Notes under the pieces: model-generated
Database searches by the model: none
The model's input: only the letters and a program-made list of their open reading frames with translations
What the model was told of the DNA's origin: nothing
Source of the DNA: Haematococcus lacustris
Taxonomy: Eukaryota > Chlorophyta > Chlorophyceae > Chlamydomonadales > Haematococcaceae
Length of the DNA stretch: 64,000 nucleotides
Direction: 5' to 3'
NCBI GenBank assembly: GCA_030144725.1
Contig: JASKMD010000006.1
Coordinates: 8,713,256-8,777,255, forward strand
Part shown: in pieces, positions 1-9,508 of the stretch
Layout of the letters: every line of letters begins with the position of its first letter
How positions within the stretch are numbered: position 1 is the stretch's first letter
Translations under genes and position numbers: made by a program

Positions 1-520
1 GTATCAAACATGCTGGAGACACGGCTCTTCAAACTGTGCTCACCGACTTTTTGGTTGCAGTACCACTTGCCGCTGACCTCGTAGGCAGGGTTAGGCTTGA
101 TGAATAAACCAGCAGCATCTGCAGGGAGCTTGTTGAGAAGAAGGTCCAGTGCCACAACCGGGCAGCTCTGAAAAAAACAGAAAAACATAAAGGGGTTGAT
201 ACACCACACCATGACTAATTGATACGCCACACCATGACCATGACCTTGCCACACGTGACTGAAGAGGACATGCAAAGGCACAACCAACAAGAGCAATCAC
301 GCCTCACCTTGGCTTCGGCAAGCTGGTTGCCCACGCGGATGGTGTTGGAGTTGGGCACCACCTCCTTGGGCTCAGGCGGGTTGTTGGCACCACGCAAACC
401 ACCCTGATGGTTCTTGCACGCAAAAGGGTCCACCACAAACTTGAAGCCCGGAGGAGTGTCAGCCACCACCACCTTGGTGAAGTGCTTGGGCTCCAAAGCA
501 TGGAGTTCCTTGCCGCGCAT
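1..520 (-). CDS. Crypton-like tyrosine recombinase, copy 1 (partial)
   Basis: Exon 1 runs 520-308, then a 140-base intron (GTGAGG...TTTCAG), then exon 2 from 167 down to the window edge, which cuts it before the catalytic His/Tyr region. The visible part holds the Arg-I box RGKELHAL, the Lys box FACKNHQGGL and the post-intron strand CPVVALDLLLNKLP. Function and oddities are described for the complete copy at 17170-18490. The gene is not interrupted by the neighbouring retrotransposon, which lies 61 bases upstream of exon 1, in what is probably an intron or 5' region. Confidence 0.6.
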
Positions 521-576
521 CTGTAAAAGCATGACAAGCATGATAAGAATGTGAACAAAATGAACTATGCTTGATA

Positions 577-581
577 GTAAG
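577..581. other. Target-site duplication GTAAG, left of Ty3-A copy 1
   Basis: GTAAG at 577-581 is repeated at 6973-6977 on the other side of the element. The uninterrupted site reads GATAGTAAGAGGTTG at 18543-18557, so the 5-bp duplication is proven by an empty site inside the window. A 5-bp duplication is usual for Ty3/gypsy integrases. Confidence 0.93.
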
Positions 582-818
582 TGTAGCGTTCAGGAAGAGC
601 GCGCCTTAAATCTTTTCAACGTGTGAGCGCCATGCAACGCTAGAAGCTGTTACAGGTGTCAGACTGTCTCAGCGTAACCAGGCCAGGACATAGAACGGCC
701 CCCGGGGATCGAACCCGAATGGTGGGCAGGCAATACAGCCCACCATTTAACCTGCCTGTATCACACTTCGTCAGTGACACTAGCGGCCGACTGCTTAGTG
801 CAGAATCGGAACGCTACA
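582..818 (-). repeat. 3' LTR of Ty3-A copy 1
   Basis: 237 bp, identical in length to the repeat at 6736-6972, with inverted ends TGTAGCG/CGCTACA. On the element strand it contains GGGTTCGATCC (706-716), which looks like a Pol III B box, preceded by a GGCAGG...CCTGCC stem. A closely similar block occurs in the LTRs of the other chromovirus family at 39039. Confidence 0.93.
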
Positions 819-836
819 TTCCTCCCTCTCCTAAGG
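819..836 (-). promoter_or_regulatory. Polypurine tract of Ty3-A copy 1
   Basis: On the element strand CCTTAGGAGAGGGAGGAA abuts the 3' LTR start TGTAGCG. This is the expected place and composition for the plus-strand primer. The last eight bases GGGAGGAA are shared with the family B element at 44941-44948. Confidence 0.85.
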
Positions 837-1103
837 GATGGCCGTTCCGCCCATAGGCCATCATGGCATGGACTCGCAGTACTTTGACCACTATTTGAGA
901 ACTCCTGCCCATTCGGATGCAGGTCGCTCTAAGGAGATCCGGGTCACCATGGACCATTCCAGCCCAAGCTCAGGGAGCTAATGGACGCTGGGAACCAGAC
1001 TAGCCAGGCTCACATGAGCAACTGGAACCATAGTACACCAAGGCACATAGCATGCAGCAAAGCAACCAGCAAGACTACATGGAGCCCATGTCCCACATTC
1101 AAA
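837..1103. other. 3' untranslated stretch of Ty3-A copy 1
   Basis: No coding frame was recognised between the pol stop and the polypurine tract. It is mixed-composition sequence, present identically in the second copy at about 9825-10091. Confidence 0.6.
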
Positions 1104-4100
1104 TCACAGCAAGCCATGCTGAGCCTTATACAAGTTCACGCAGTCAGGGGCATTTGCTAGATTGCTGGCAGGCTCCCAAGTGTTGTCAGAGTCTTCATAG
1201 TCCTTCCACTTGACAAGGTACTCCTTTGCTTTACCTGCACGCACATGCCGGTGGTTCACAATGCGTTCTACTTCATACTGTGGGGAATCATCTAGCCAGC
1301 CCAACTCAGTGGGGGGTAGACGACCAAAGTTGCCCTCATAGGGTCTTAGCAATGACACATGGAACACAGGATGAATCCTAGACATGGCTGGTGGCAGTGT
1401 CAGCTTTACAGCGTCCTCGCCCACATGAGCTTCAATCCTGAAAGGCCCCACATACCGTGGCAGCAGCTTCCTGGCTTTGCCCACCATGTTACGTAGGTTC
1501 ATGGTACTAAGCAGCACACGGTCACCCACTTGGAACACACTGTCCGAGGATTTCCTGTGTGGATTAGCACCATTAGCCTGGCGGCCCTGTGCCAGTTTCA
1601 TGCACCGTCTGGCTTCTTGAACACCCTTCTCCCAGCCTTCAGAGAAGAACTGGGCCATAGGAGGTGGCAACCGAGGTAACTCATGGGTCACCGGTGTCAC
1701 TGGGGACTGTCCATAGTTAACCAGGAAAGGTGTAGACTTAATGCTTTCTTGCCATGAGTTATTAATTGCAAACTCGGCAAACGAGAGGTGTTTAGGCCAG
1801 TCTCGTTGAGTGGGAGAGATATAATGCCTAAGCATCTCCTCCAACACTTTGTTGTAACGCTCAACCTGCCCGTTTGACTGGGGGTGATAGCTGGAGGTGA
1901 GTGAGTGCTTCATGCCCATTAGCTTGCATACAGCTTGCCAGAACTTACTCACGAAAAGGGAACCCCGATCACTCACAACTTCAGAGGGTAGCCCATGGTG
2001 GACAAATACCTTATCAATGAAGAGTTGTGCAAACTCAGGAGCGTCCATGCTCTCTTTGCAGGGCACTAGATGTACCATCTTAGAGAGCCTGTCAACGAAT
2101 ACACAGATGGAATCATATCCATGTGATCCGGACGGTAGTTTGGTTATGAAGTCCATGTGCATGACTTCCCAGCGGTATCCAGGTATAGACAGAGGATGAA
2201 GGAACCCCCATGGCTTAGCTGTAACCGACTTGTTTCTCTGGCATGCATCACATGTTGTTACATAGTGACGCACATCAGTGCGTAAGTGTTTCCACCAGAA
2301 CACACGCATGACATGCTCCAACGTCTTAGTGATCCCAACGTGGCCAGCATACTTAGCGTCGTGCATCTCATGCAGGATATGCTCTCGTAGCTGTTTGTCA
2401 CGGGGCACAATGACGGTGCGTCGTTTGTTATGTCTCCATAGGCCATTATCATCCAGGTAGTAGTTCTTAGTCTTCCTACGCTTGGTGAAGTTGGAGTCAG
2501 CAGCATAAGCTCTGACCAACCACTCATGCAGGTTTGACAAGGGACCTGGTGGTTTGGGTGCACTGGGTTCTCCATCTGCTGGTACATCAGCAGCCCAAGT
2601 GACACGTTTGGTGGGTGGCCTTACAGCAGCACCATCACCTTGGCCTGGTGGTGGTTGTGTGGGTGGCACAGCGGCATCACCAGCACTCGTTTTTCGTGCC
2701 TCAGCACCAGTTTCCTCCCCCTCCTGAGAACGCCGCTTACTCCTAGTCATGACAAGGATACTCTTCACATTATCAGCACCAGGGCCTTTACACGTCTGTA
2801 CTGTGGCAGCTGGAATGCGTGACAACGGATCAGCGGGATTAGATATACCAGGTAAATACTCAATGGTATATGAGAAGCGGGCCAGGAATTCCATCCATCT
2901 AGTCTGCCTGCGTGAAAGTATGTTTTGAGTGGGCAGAGAGATGAGTGGCCGGTGATCTGTGTACAGAGTGAATGGTACCCCTTCCAGGTAACACCTCCAC
3001 TGTTGACACGCAGATACCAATGCCGGCAGTTCCTGTTCGCCCGTGGTGTAATTAACCTCAGCAGGGATTAATTTCCTGGAGTAATACGCCAACGGGTAGC
3101 CATCCTGCATCAGGACTGCACCGATGCCCTCAAGGGACGCGTCGCAGTGCACCTGGAAGGGTTTGCTGTGATCAGGAAGCTTGAGCATAGGCACATTAGA
3201 AATGGCCTGCTTCAAGGCATTGAATGCATCCAACTCAGCCTGAGGCCATGCTTTCCAAGGGAACGAGTCCTTCTTGGGGCCAGTCAGGTTAGTGAGGGGT
3301 GCAGCAATGGTGCTAAAATTATGAACGAATTTACGGACATAATTAGCAGCGCCCAGGAAAGACTGCAGGGTTTTGAGGCTTGTAGGGACAGGCCAGTTAG
3401 AGATGGCAGTAACTTTACAAGGGTCGACAGATATACCCTGAGCACTTATGATATGGCCCAGGAACATCAGTGTGCGTTTCATAAACTCACATTTAGATAA
3501 CTTAGCATAGAATTTATTCTTACGCAGTAAGTCAAATACACGTCTGAGGTGGACTAGGTGCTGCTCAGTGTTCTCGGACATCACCAGGATATCATCGAGA
3601 TACACGAGGGCACAGTCATTTATCACCTCAGCAAATGCTTCATTCATTACACGCTGGAACGTGGCAGGAGCATTTGTCAGGCCAAAACACAGTACCTTGA
3701 ATTGGTAGTGTCCTTCAGGTGTCCTGAACGCAGTTTTAGGGACATCCTCAGCCGGGATGCGGATCTGGTGGTAACCAGCCTGCAAGTCAAGGGAGGAGAA
3801 CACAGTTTTTCCTGCGAGCTGATCAAACAGATCATCAATGCGTGGCAAAGGATACTGGTCCCTGATTGTAATTTTATTGAGCTGGCGGTAATCAATGCAC
3901 ATGCGCAGCTCACCTGATTTCTTCTGGACAAACAGCACTGGTGCAGCAAAGGGAGAGGAGCTGGGCTCTATCAGGCCTTTGGCAAGGAGATCAGTGATCT
4001 GTCTACGCAGTTCATCATGCTCAGGTTTGGACATCCTATAGCTGGGCCTAGCTGGAGGCTTAGCATAAGGCTGCAAGGGGATGGAGTGCCCTACTGCACG

Positions 4101-5027
4101 CTCTGGTGGGAGTCCAGTGATGGGTTCGAATACATCAGAGTATTCATCAAGCAGAGCTTGGAGGTGCTGTCTATGGACAGGTGAAACATCTGCTGGCAAG
4201 GTAAGGTCTTCCAAAGACACCATAGCAACCATAGCAGAGCCCCCTTTACGCAACCATCTGGCTGCTTGCTTAGCTGTCACAAAGGCCTTTGGGTTGGCTT
4301 TGGACACAGCAGCAAGTACAGCAGCAGGTGGGCGGGGCAGTGAGTGGGTGGACCCAGGTGGCCTGTTGGCAACACACTGGCCAGCAGTACTCATGTCACC
4401 TGTGTGTGGATGCAAGGTTGTGTTACCTTGGGCAGTGCGCAGGGTCAGGGTCTGGTCGACGTAGTCGATCAAGGCCCCCTGCACAGACAGCCACTCAGCA
4501 CCCAGGAGCACGTCATAAGCATGAACAAGGTCAGGCATGACAGTCAGCAGGCACATGCAGCTAAAGCTGGCAATGTGCAACCGTACCTTGACATAGTGCT
4601 CACAGATCACAGGTTGATTGTTAGCAACATCAAACCTAAGTGACACAGGATAGGTATAGAGAGGAATACCATGCAGCTGGACATAGCTAGCACTAATGAA
4701 TGACGCGTCAGCACCACCATCAGCTAACATATGGCAGACATGGCTGTCGATGGTGCCAGAGAACTGGAACCTCACCTTGTTGTCTTGTCCAGCAACCCCC
4801 AGGATGACTTGGGACGGTAGCATGGGGCAACAAAGGGCTGTCTTACATGATACCACATGACTCAGGCATGGGTCAGCAGCCTCACAACAAAACCCAACAC
4901 AATCAGCTGCCAACATGGCAGTCCGCTCAGGCTTTGACTCAGTATCAGGCAAAGCACACTTGCAGTTGTCCAATGCATTCACTGCAGGACCCTGACGCTC
5001 AGGTTTGTTTGGCACAGGCAATGACAC
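1104..5027 (-). CDS. pol: Ty3-A copy 1 pol: protease, RT, RNase H, integrase, chromodomain
   Basis: 1,307 residues from the first start-like codon (GTG), but the frame is open back to the gag stop at 5163, so the true N-terminus probably comes from readthrough. Protease: active Asp in LADGGADASFI (D103), with Gly where Ser/Thr is usual. RT: about 353-530 with YLDD at 476-479. RNase H: D629, E664/E666, D691. Integrase: zinc-binding H889, H896, C926, C929; core D959, D1020, E1056 (35 residues between the last two). Chromodomain: 1251-1305, YEVERIV...YLVKWKDYEDSDNTWEP. It copies element RNA to DNA and inserts it; the chromodomain probably steers integration to modified histones. Compared with copy 2, it has L668P in RNase H, D178E in the protease region and G1276D in the chromodomain, so this copy may be losing function. 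Confidence 0.93.
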   Translation of the reverse strand: MSLPVPNKPERQGPAVNALDNCKCALPDTESKPERTAMLAADCVGFCCEAADPCLSHVVSCKTALCCPMLPSQVILGVAGQDNKVRFQFSGTIDSHVCHMLADGGADASFISASYVQLHGIPLYTYPVSLRFDVANNQPVICEHYVKVRLHIASFSCMCLLTVMPDLVHAYDVLLGAEWLSVQGALIDYVDQTLTLRTAQGNTTLHPHTGDMSTAGQCVANRPPGSTHSLPRPPAAVLAAVSKANPKAFVTAKQAARWLRKGGSAMVAMVSLEDLTLPADVSPVHRQHLQALLDEYSDVFEPITGLPPERAVGHSIPLQPYAKPPARPSYRMSKPEHDELRRQITDLLAKGLIEPSSSPFAAPVLFVQKKSGELRMCIDYRQLNKITIRDQYPLPRIDDLFDQLAGKTVFSSLDLQAGYHQIRIPAEDVPKTAFRTPEGHYQFKVLCFGLTNAPATFQRVMNEAFAEVINDCALVYLDDILVMSENTEQHLVHLRRVFDLLRKNKFYAKLSKCEFMKRTLMFLGHIISAQGISVDPCKVTAISNWPVPTSLKTLQSFLGAANYVRKFVHNFSTIAAPLTNLTGPKKDSFPWKAWPQAELDAFNALKQAISNVPMLKLPDHSKPFQVHCDASLEGIGAVLMQDGYPLAYYSRKLIPAEVNYTTGEQELPALVSACQQWRCYLEGVPFTLYTDHRPLISLPTQNILSRRQTRWMEFLARFSYTIEYLPGISNPADPLSRIPAATVQTCKGPGADNVKSILVMTRSKRRSQEGEETGAEARKTSAGDAAVPPTQPPPGQGDGAAVRPPTKRVTWAADVPADGEPSAPKPPGPLSNLHEWLVRAYAADSNFTKRRKTKNYYLDDNGLWRHNKRRTVIVPRDKQLREHILHEMHDAKYAGHVGITKTLEHVMRVFWWKHLRTDVRHYVTTCDACQRNKSVTAKPWGFLHPLSIPGYRWEVMHMDFITKLPSGSHGYDSICVFVDRLSKMVHLVPCKESMDAPEFAQLFIDKVFVHHGLPSEVVSDRGSLFVSKFWQAVCKLMGMKHSLTSSYHPQSNGQVERYNKVLEEMLRHYISPTQRDWPKHLSFAEFAINNSWQESIKSTPFLVNYGQSPVTPVTHELPRLPPPMAQFFSEGWEKGVQEARRCMKLAQGRQANGANPHRKSSDSVFQVGDRVLLSTMNLRNMVGKARKLLPRYVGPFRIEAHVGEDAVKLTLPPAMSRIHPVFHVSLLRPYEGNFGRLPPTELGWLDDSPQYEVERIVNHRHVRAGKAKEYLVKWKDYEDSDNTWEPASNLANAPDCVNLYKAQHGLL

Positions 5028-5162
5028 ACAGGGTATGCCAATCTGTTGCTCAGGCTGTGTGCAGGCAACATTAGCACAGTTGCATGCAGCAGACAGTTGA
5101 TCAGGCTCAGCAGTTGTTGCTACCGCAGCACAGGAACAGCACCTGCCTGGCTGGGCAACACC
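5028..5162 (-). other. In-frame gag-pol linker after the gag UAG, Ty3-A copy 1
   Basis: The 135 bases between the gag stop (5163-5165) and 5027 have no stop in the shared gag/pol frame and begin GVAQPGRCCSCAA. The family B element has GFAQP at the same place after its own stop. This supports translation through the stop, rather than an internal start or a frame shift. Confidence 0.7.
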
Positions 5163-6698
5163 CTATTTGGCATTAGCAGTGGCCAGCTTGCCCTTGCCCT
5201 GCCCCTTATCATCATCATCTGGGCGGCTGCGCTTCTGAGGCACATTGGCCCCAGCAGGTGGCCTGGAGTAGCCTGACTGTTCACGGGCCTGCTTGGCAGG
5301 GAGGTGCTTCCAGGGACACTGGGGCTTCAAATGATCAGGGGAGTAGCAGTGGTGGCAATACTGGCCAGGCTTTACAGCCGTGGCAGCAGCAGCAGCACCA
5401 GCTCTCTTGCCAGTAGCAGCAGGGGGAGGCCCTGGCCGCATGCCTCCCATCCTGGGCACTTGGCAGCCAGCAGAGCGGGGGGCAGATGCTTGGCGAGCAG
5501 GAGCAGGCACCGTCATCTTTGTCTCGTGTATCTCATGCTCTGCGCGCTCAGTGATGGCACGGCCCTGCACAGCAGCCACATGGCGCTTGGGATTGACTGC
5601 ACCGGCCAGGAACACAGCATTACGCTGTGCCTGCCTGGCAGAATCAACTGCCTGGGTCAATGTCGGGTTCTGCAAGGGGACAATGTCCTTCAAGACAGTC
5701 TCACGCAGACTGGGAGACAACCCAGTGACAAACAGATTGACCAGGAGGGACTCGTCCATGCACTGCGCACCAGCAGTTAACAGGTTGTTCCTAAACGCAA
5801 TGAGATAGTCAGTGAGTTCAGGATAACTGGGACCCATACGGATCGACCTGTCGAGCAGTCTGTCGCGAGCCTCAAGCATGTCATCCCGCAAATCATCCCC
5901 TGTATACTCAAGGAAAGACGCACGCAAGAACTGCCAGGGAGGGGCAACACCTGTCTGCGCAAAATGAGCTTGCTGGACCGAAGGGTACCAAGCATTGCGT
6001 GCTGCACCAGATAGGAAAGCAGGGAAGACAGAGACAATGTCCAAAGAATAGCGAGCACAGTGGGCCTCCAAGTCATCGCAGAAGGCCGAAGCCCTGCGGA
6101 CTGATTTAGCGCAGGCATCTGTCCACTTGTCTGGGCCAGGCACAGCCTTGGCAGCCGGGACAGAAGTAGGAGCAGGGGACAGGAGGTGGTGCAAAGCGCC
6201 ACCTCGTCCACCAGCAGACAGATAAGTGCCAGGAATACACGCTGGACGTGTACCAGACCTGCTTGGGGAGGGCGTGCGCATTCCAAACAGCCTGTCCTGA
6301 TAGGAAGACGATCTACCAGGAACTAGGCTCACCTGAGCAGCCAAGGAAGACATGGCGCGGTCCAAGTTCCTCTGGCGTATGCGCAGCGAGTTCAGCTCCA
6401 TTCTGGTAGCCGCCAGTTCCTCTCGAAGCTGCTCAGCCTCGTCCTCTTCTTCCTCATCTTCGTCTGGCTGGGCGTCTTCGTCCTCAGCCTCCTCCTCATC
6501 ATTGAGAAGTGCATCGTCCAGTGGGCCAGTGCCAGGACGGGAATGGTTAGCAGAAGTACCCGCAGGGTTGAGAGCTGCCATAAGGTCTCTGCGGAAATCG
6601 GCGTCAGTGCGAGCTAGAGCAAGCAGACCTCTGAAGTTTTCTGGGTCGGTGGATGTGCCAGCGCCAGGAGTCTCCCCAGTGGGAGTACCGTCAGTCAT
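5163..6698 (-). CDS. gag: Ty3-A copy 1 gag
   Basis: 511 residues, starting at an ATG 38 bases inside the LTR. An acidic run at about 66-90 leads into a probable coiled coil (about 85-122). The capsid-like region lies at about 195-350 (WYPSVQQ, ASFLEYTGDDLRDD, LTDYLIAFRNNLLTAG). A CCHC zinc knuckle CHHCYSPDHLKPQC is at 448-461, with a basic tail. It forms the particle and binds element RNA. It ends in TAG, directly followed in frame by pol. Differences from copy 2 are few: C for R before the knuckle and V for I in TQAVDS. Confidence 0.92.
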   Translation of the reverse strand: MTDGTPTGETPGAGTSTDPENFRGLLALARTDADFRRDLMAALNPAGTSANHSRPGTGPLDDALLNDEEEAEDEDAQPDEDEEEEDEAEQLREELAATRMELNSLRIRQRNLDRAMSSLAAQVSLVPGRSSSYQDRLFGMRTPSPSRSGTRPACIPGTYLSAGGRGGALHHLLSPAPTSVPAAKAVPGPDKWTDACAKSVRRASAFCDDLEAHCARYSLDIVSVFPAFLSGAARNAWYPSVQQAHFAQTGVAPPWQFLRASFLEYTGDDLRDDMLEARDRLLDRSIRMGPSYPELTDYLIAFRNNLLTAGAQCMDESLLVNLFVTGLSPSLRETVLKDIVPLQNPTLTQAVDSARQAQRNAVFLAGAVNPKRHVAAVQGRAITERAEHEIHETKMTVPAPARQASAPRSAGCQVPRMGGMRPGPPPAATGKRAGAAAAATAVKPGQYCHHCYSPDHLKPQCPWKHLPAKQAREQSGYSRPPAGANVPQKRSRPDDDDKGQGKGKLATANAK

Positions 6699-6716
6699 GA
6701 TAGCGGCGTTGAGAGT

Positions 6717-6734
6717 TTATCGATGCGGAAACCA
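6717..6734 (-). promoter_or_regulatory. Primer-binding site of Ty3-A copy 1
   Basis: One base after the 5' LTR the element strand reads TGGTTTCCGCATCGATAA. The TGG start fits a tRNA 3' CCA end. It is not the common initiator-Met site TGGTATCAGAGC. Family B has TGGTTTCCGACCGACGTT, so the first nine bases are shared. I cannot name the tRNA. Confidence 0.65.
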
Positions 6735-6735
6735 A

Positions 6736-6972
6736 TGTAGCGTTCAGGAAGAGCGCGCCTTAAATCTTTTCAACGTGTGAGCGCCATGCAACGCTAGAAG
6801 CTGTTACAGGTGTCAGACTGTCTCAGCGTAACCAGGCCAGGACATAGAACGGCCCCCGGGGATCGAACCCGAATGGTGGGCAGGCAATACAGCCCACCAT
6901 TTAACCTGCCTGTATCACACTTCGTCAGTGACACTAGCGGCCGATTGCTTAGTGCAGAATCGGAACGCTACA
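6736..6972 (-). repeat. 5' LTR of Ty3-A copy 1
   Basis: 237-bp direct repeat of 582-818, ending CGCTACA next to GTAAG (6973-6977). In element orientation this is the promoter-bearing LTR. It carries the same internal B-box-like GGGTTCGATCC. Confidence 0.93.
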
Positions 6973-7163
6973 GTAAGAGGTTGATGTAATAAAGGCTCAT
7001 CACCACATCATGAAACCTGTCACATCCTGAACTATTGACACTCGTGTAAAAGATGCCACTATTGGTGCCACCTAAGGGTACTTTTTTATTAGCTGGCTGG
7101 CTTCTATTGTCCATTTGCAAGCCAGCGCACTTTAAAAAAAAATCAAATCTCAGTGGTTGATGA

Positions 7164-7475
7164 GATACCGTGTGCCTGTCATTCAGTGCTGAATGCCTAG
7201 GCTTAATGCCTATCAGTACTGACTGCTTGTAAGTACTGACTGCTTGTCAGTACTGAATACTTGTCAGTACTGACTGCTTGTCAGTACTGAATACTTGTCA
7301 GTCCTGAATGACCATAATTTATTACTAATGGCCTGTCAGTACTGCCTGCCTGTCAGCACTGAATACCGTTCAGTGCTGAATGACCGTTACTTCCGACAAA
7401 TGGACTGTCAGTACTGACAGTTATTCAGTACTGACAGTTGGTAACTCATCAACAAATGCTTGTCAGTATTGAAAA
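7164..7475. repeat. 17-bp-period array with palindromic TCAGTACTGA core (unit 2)
   Basis: The core starts at 7214, 7231, 7248, 7265, 7282 and 7299, an exact 17-bp spacing, and again at 7337, 7354 and 7371. A typical unit is TTGTCAGTACTGACTGC. TCAGTACTGA is its own reverse complement. No coding capacity was recognised. Confidence 0.9.
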
Positions 7476-7499
7476 CCTATCATTTATTAATGTATGTCT

Positions 7500-7635
7500 G
7501 AGGGGCTAGGGGTAGGGCTAGGGCTTGGGTTAGGGCTAGGGCTAGGACTAGGGCTAGGGCAAGGGCTAGGGCTAGGGCTAGGGCTAGGGCTAGAGCTAGG
7601 GCTAGGGCTAGGGCTAGGGCTAAGGCTAGAGTCGG
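7500..7635. repeat. TAGGGC hexanucleotide array (unit 2)
   Basis: About 20 imperfect TAGGGC/GGGCTA repeats with occasional TAGAGC or TAAGGC. It resembles, but is not, the telomere repeats known from plants and green algae (TTTAGGG, TTTTAGGG). The Leu-Ala frame through it is a by-product of the hexamer. Confidence 0.9.
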
Positions 7636-7829
7636 AGCTATGGATTTGGGAGAATTGATAACATCAGCGATTACAATGTACACCTGTCAGCACTGACAAA
7701 TGCGCGCACACATACTCCCACATCTGCATCATGCGCGCATACTCCCGCATCTTCTTAGCAGCCTCCTCAATGTTGGCAGCGATGGTGGCTGCGTTTCTTG
7801 CTCTCTCCCCCGCTGGCATGCTCGGCCTC

Positions 7830-7910
7830 GCAGTTCCTCGTGAACGCTCTCGACCTCCGCCAGGGGCCTCCGGCCCCTGGCGTCGGTCTCGAGCGTTCAC
7901 TCGGAACTGC
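7830..7910. repeat. GC-rich hairpin element (unit 2)
   Basis: Two 39-base arms (7830-7868 and 7872-7910) around a TCC loop. Pairing is complete except at three sites where both arms read TC. CGGCCTCG occurs on both flanks. A related hairpin is at 28986-29078. Equivalent copies are at 16812-16892, 19398-19478 and 58339-58419. Confidence 0.88.
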
Positions 7911-8000
7911 TTCGGCCTCGGTCGTTTACAAACCCGGAAAAGGTTCGGTGTTGCAGTTATCCTCATCGTAACAAGGGCAACCGACGGCTAATTATGTCCT

Positions 8001-8110
8001 AACCGTCAATTATAGGCAACCGTCAATTATAGGCAACCGTCAATTATAGCTAACCGTCAATTATAGCTAACCGCCAATTATAAGCAACCGCCAATTATGC
8101 CCAAGCGCCA
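8001..8110. repeat. 17-bp-period CAATTATAG array (unit 2)
   Basis: AACCG recurs at 8001, 8018, 8035, 8052, 8069 and 8086, exactly 17 bp apart; the unit is AACCGTCAATTATAGGC and decays towards the recombinase gene. Sequence differs from the CAGTACTG arrays but the period is the same. Equivalent arrays are at about 16983-17092, 19569-19678 and 58510-58619. Confidence 0.88.
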
Positions 8111-8187
8111 ACTACACGCAAACGTCAATCATAACCTTCCATCTCTTCAAGCCCTCACGCATCATCCTGCCACCCTCACCAAGACTA

Positions 8188-9508
8188 TTATGGTAACATG
8201 TTGCGCTCCATGCGCTTCATGCGCTTCATCATGCGCTCAATAGAGGCTTGCTGCAGCTGATGCATTTGCTGCATTTGCATGCTCTGCATCATTGCAAAGC
8301 TACCTTGCATGCTCTGCATCTGAGCTTCCAAATGATGGCCAACATAACCCATAGACGGTTGGGCCACACTTTGCACAAAAAAGGCTGAGTGCCACCTGGC
8401 ATGCCAAAGACCTGAGGAGGATAGGGCACCATGAACACCGAAGATGAGCTGCCACTTGCGGCACAAGGCTGAGCCGCACTTGGCACAACCACAGACTGAG
8501 CACCAGCATGAAACAGGAGCGGAGATGCACCATGCACGCTGCCTTGACCCGTAAAAGACAGACCACATGCGGGTGATGAGGTGGGGAGAGCCATGGGAGG
8601 GCTGGGAGGGCTGGGAGGGCTGGGAGGTGGTGGGGGAGCAGGCACTGTTCCCACGGCCGGTGATGAAGGCGAGCTTAGAGCCAGAGGAGAAGGCAAAGCT
8701 GCGGGTGTGGAAGACACCTCTACACCACCCCCCACATGAGCTGCCACCACAGTAGAGGCACTGACATGGGTCGCGTTGCTGCTGTTGACAGCAACATCGG
8801 AGGGGGTGATGGCTGCCATCATGGCTGCAGTTGCCTGTCCGCGCTTGGCTGTGCCATGCACGGTGTACGACTTCATGCTGCCAGGATCAGCCCAACCACC
8901 CATAGACTGTCGGAAGGCATCAGGGAAATCAGCAACACCCGTCGCCCCTGTGCGCTTCATGGAATGAGAAGTAAAGGACTCCTCCTCAGTATCAAACATG
9001 CTGGAGACACGGCTCTTCAAACTGTGCTCACCGACTTTTTGGTTGCAGTACCACTTGCCGCTGACCTCGTAGGCAGGGTTAGGCTTGATGAATAAACCAG
9101 CAGCATCTGCAGGGAGCTTGTTGAGAAGAAGGTCCAGTGCCACAACCGGGCAGCTCTGAAAAAAACAGAAAAACATAAAGGGGTTGATACACCACACCAT
9201 GACTAATTGATACGCCACACCATGACCATGACCTTGCCACACGTGACTGAAGAGGACATGCAAAGGCACAACCAACAAGAGCAATCACGCCTCACCTTGG
9301 CTTCGGCAAGCTGGTTGCCCACGCGGATGGTGTTGGAGTTGGGCACCACCTCCTTGGGCTCAGGCGGGTTGTTGGCACCACGCAAACCACCCTGATGGTT
9401 CTTGCACGCAAAAGGGTCCACCACAAACTTGAAGCCCGGAGGAGTGTCAGCCACCACCACCTTGGTGAAGTGCTTGGGCTCCAAAGCATGGAGTTCCTTG
9501 CCGCGCAT
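8188..9508 (-). CDS. Crypton-like tyrosine recombinase, copy 2
   Basis: Exon 1 is 9508-9296 and exon 2 is 9155-8289 in the first frame. The tail is more convincing in the next frame, ending at 8188. Protein features are as in the copy at 17170-18490, with the same box residues. Its 5' side is occupied by the second Ty3-A copy, 62 bases upstream of exon 1, so this copy is likely separated from any upstream exon by 6.4 kb. Confidence 0.62.

Larger units (their letters stand above)
1..581 (-). repeat. 2.59-kb recombinase unit, copy 1 (end portion only)
   Basis: This is the end of a tandemly repeated unit found again at 6973, 15961, 18547, 57490 and 60074. It matches 8989-9569 almost base for base. 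It is cut on the left by the window edge and on the right by a Ty3/gypsy insertion at 582, whose target duplication GTAAG occupies 577-581. Period with the Ty3 insert is 8,988 bp; without it 2,586-2,592 bp. Confidence 0.9.
582..6972 (-). mobile_element. Ty3/gypsy chromovirus, family A, copy 1 (6,391 bp)
   Basis: A complete LTR retrotransposon read on the minus strand: 237-bp LTRs at both ends with TGTAGCG...CGCTACA termini, a primer-binding site, gag, pol (PR-RT-RNase H-IN-chromodomain order) and a polypurine tract. The LTRs differ at about one position (C/T near 791 versus 6954), which suggests a recent insertion. It lies in the recombinase unit with a GTAAG target duplication. An 8,988-bp-shifted copy occurs at 9570-15960 with the same target duplication. 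Confidence 0.95.

Noticed and set aside
1897..4643. Plus-strand frames of 60-127 codons opposite pol
   Set aside because: They are shadows of the pol frame, recur identically in copy 2 and show no independent features.
7164..7475. CRISPR-like palindromic repeats
   Set aside because: Period is only 17 bp and the intervals between palindromes are also repeated.
7500..7635. True interstitial telomere
   Set aside because: The unit is TAGGGC, not TTTAGGG or TTTTAGGG, and it is fixed inside a tandem unit.
7830..7910. Rho-independent terminator
   Set aside because: The hairpin has no following T run and the DNA is eukaryotic; hairpin size and conservation fit a repeat element better.
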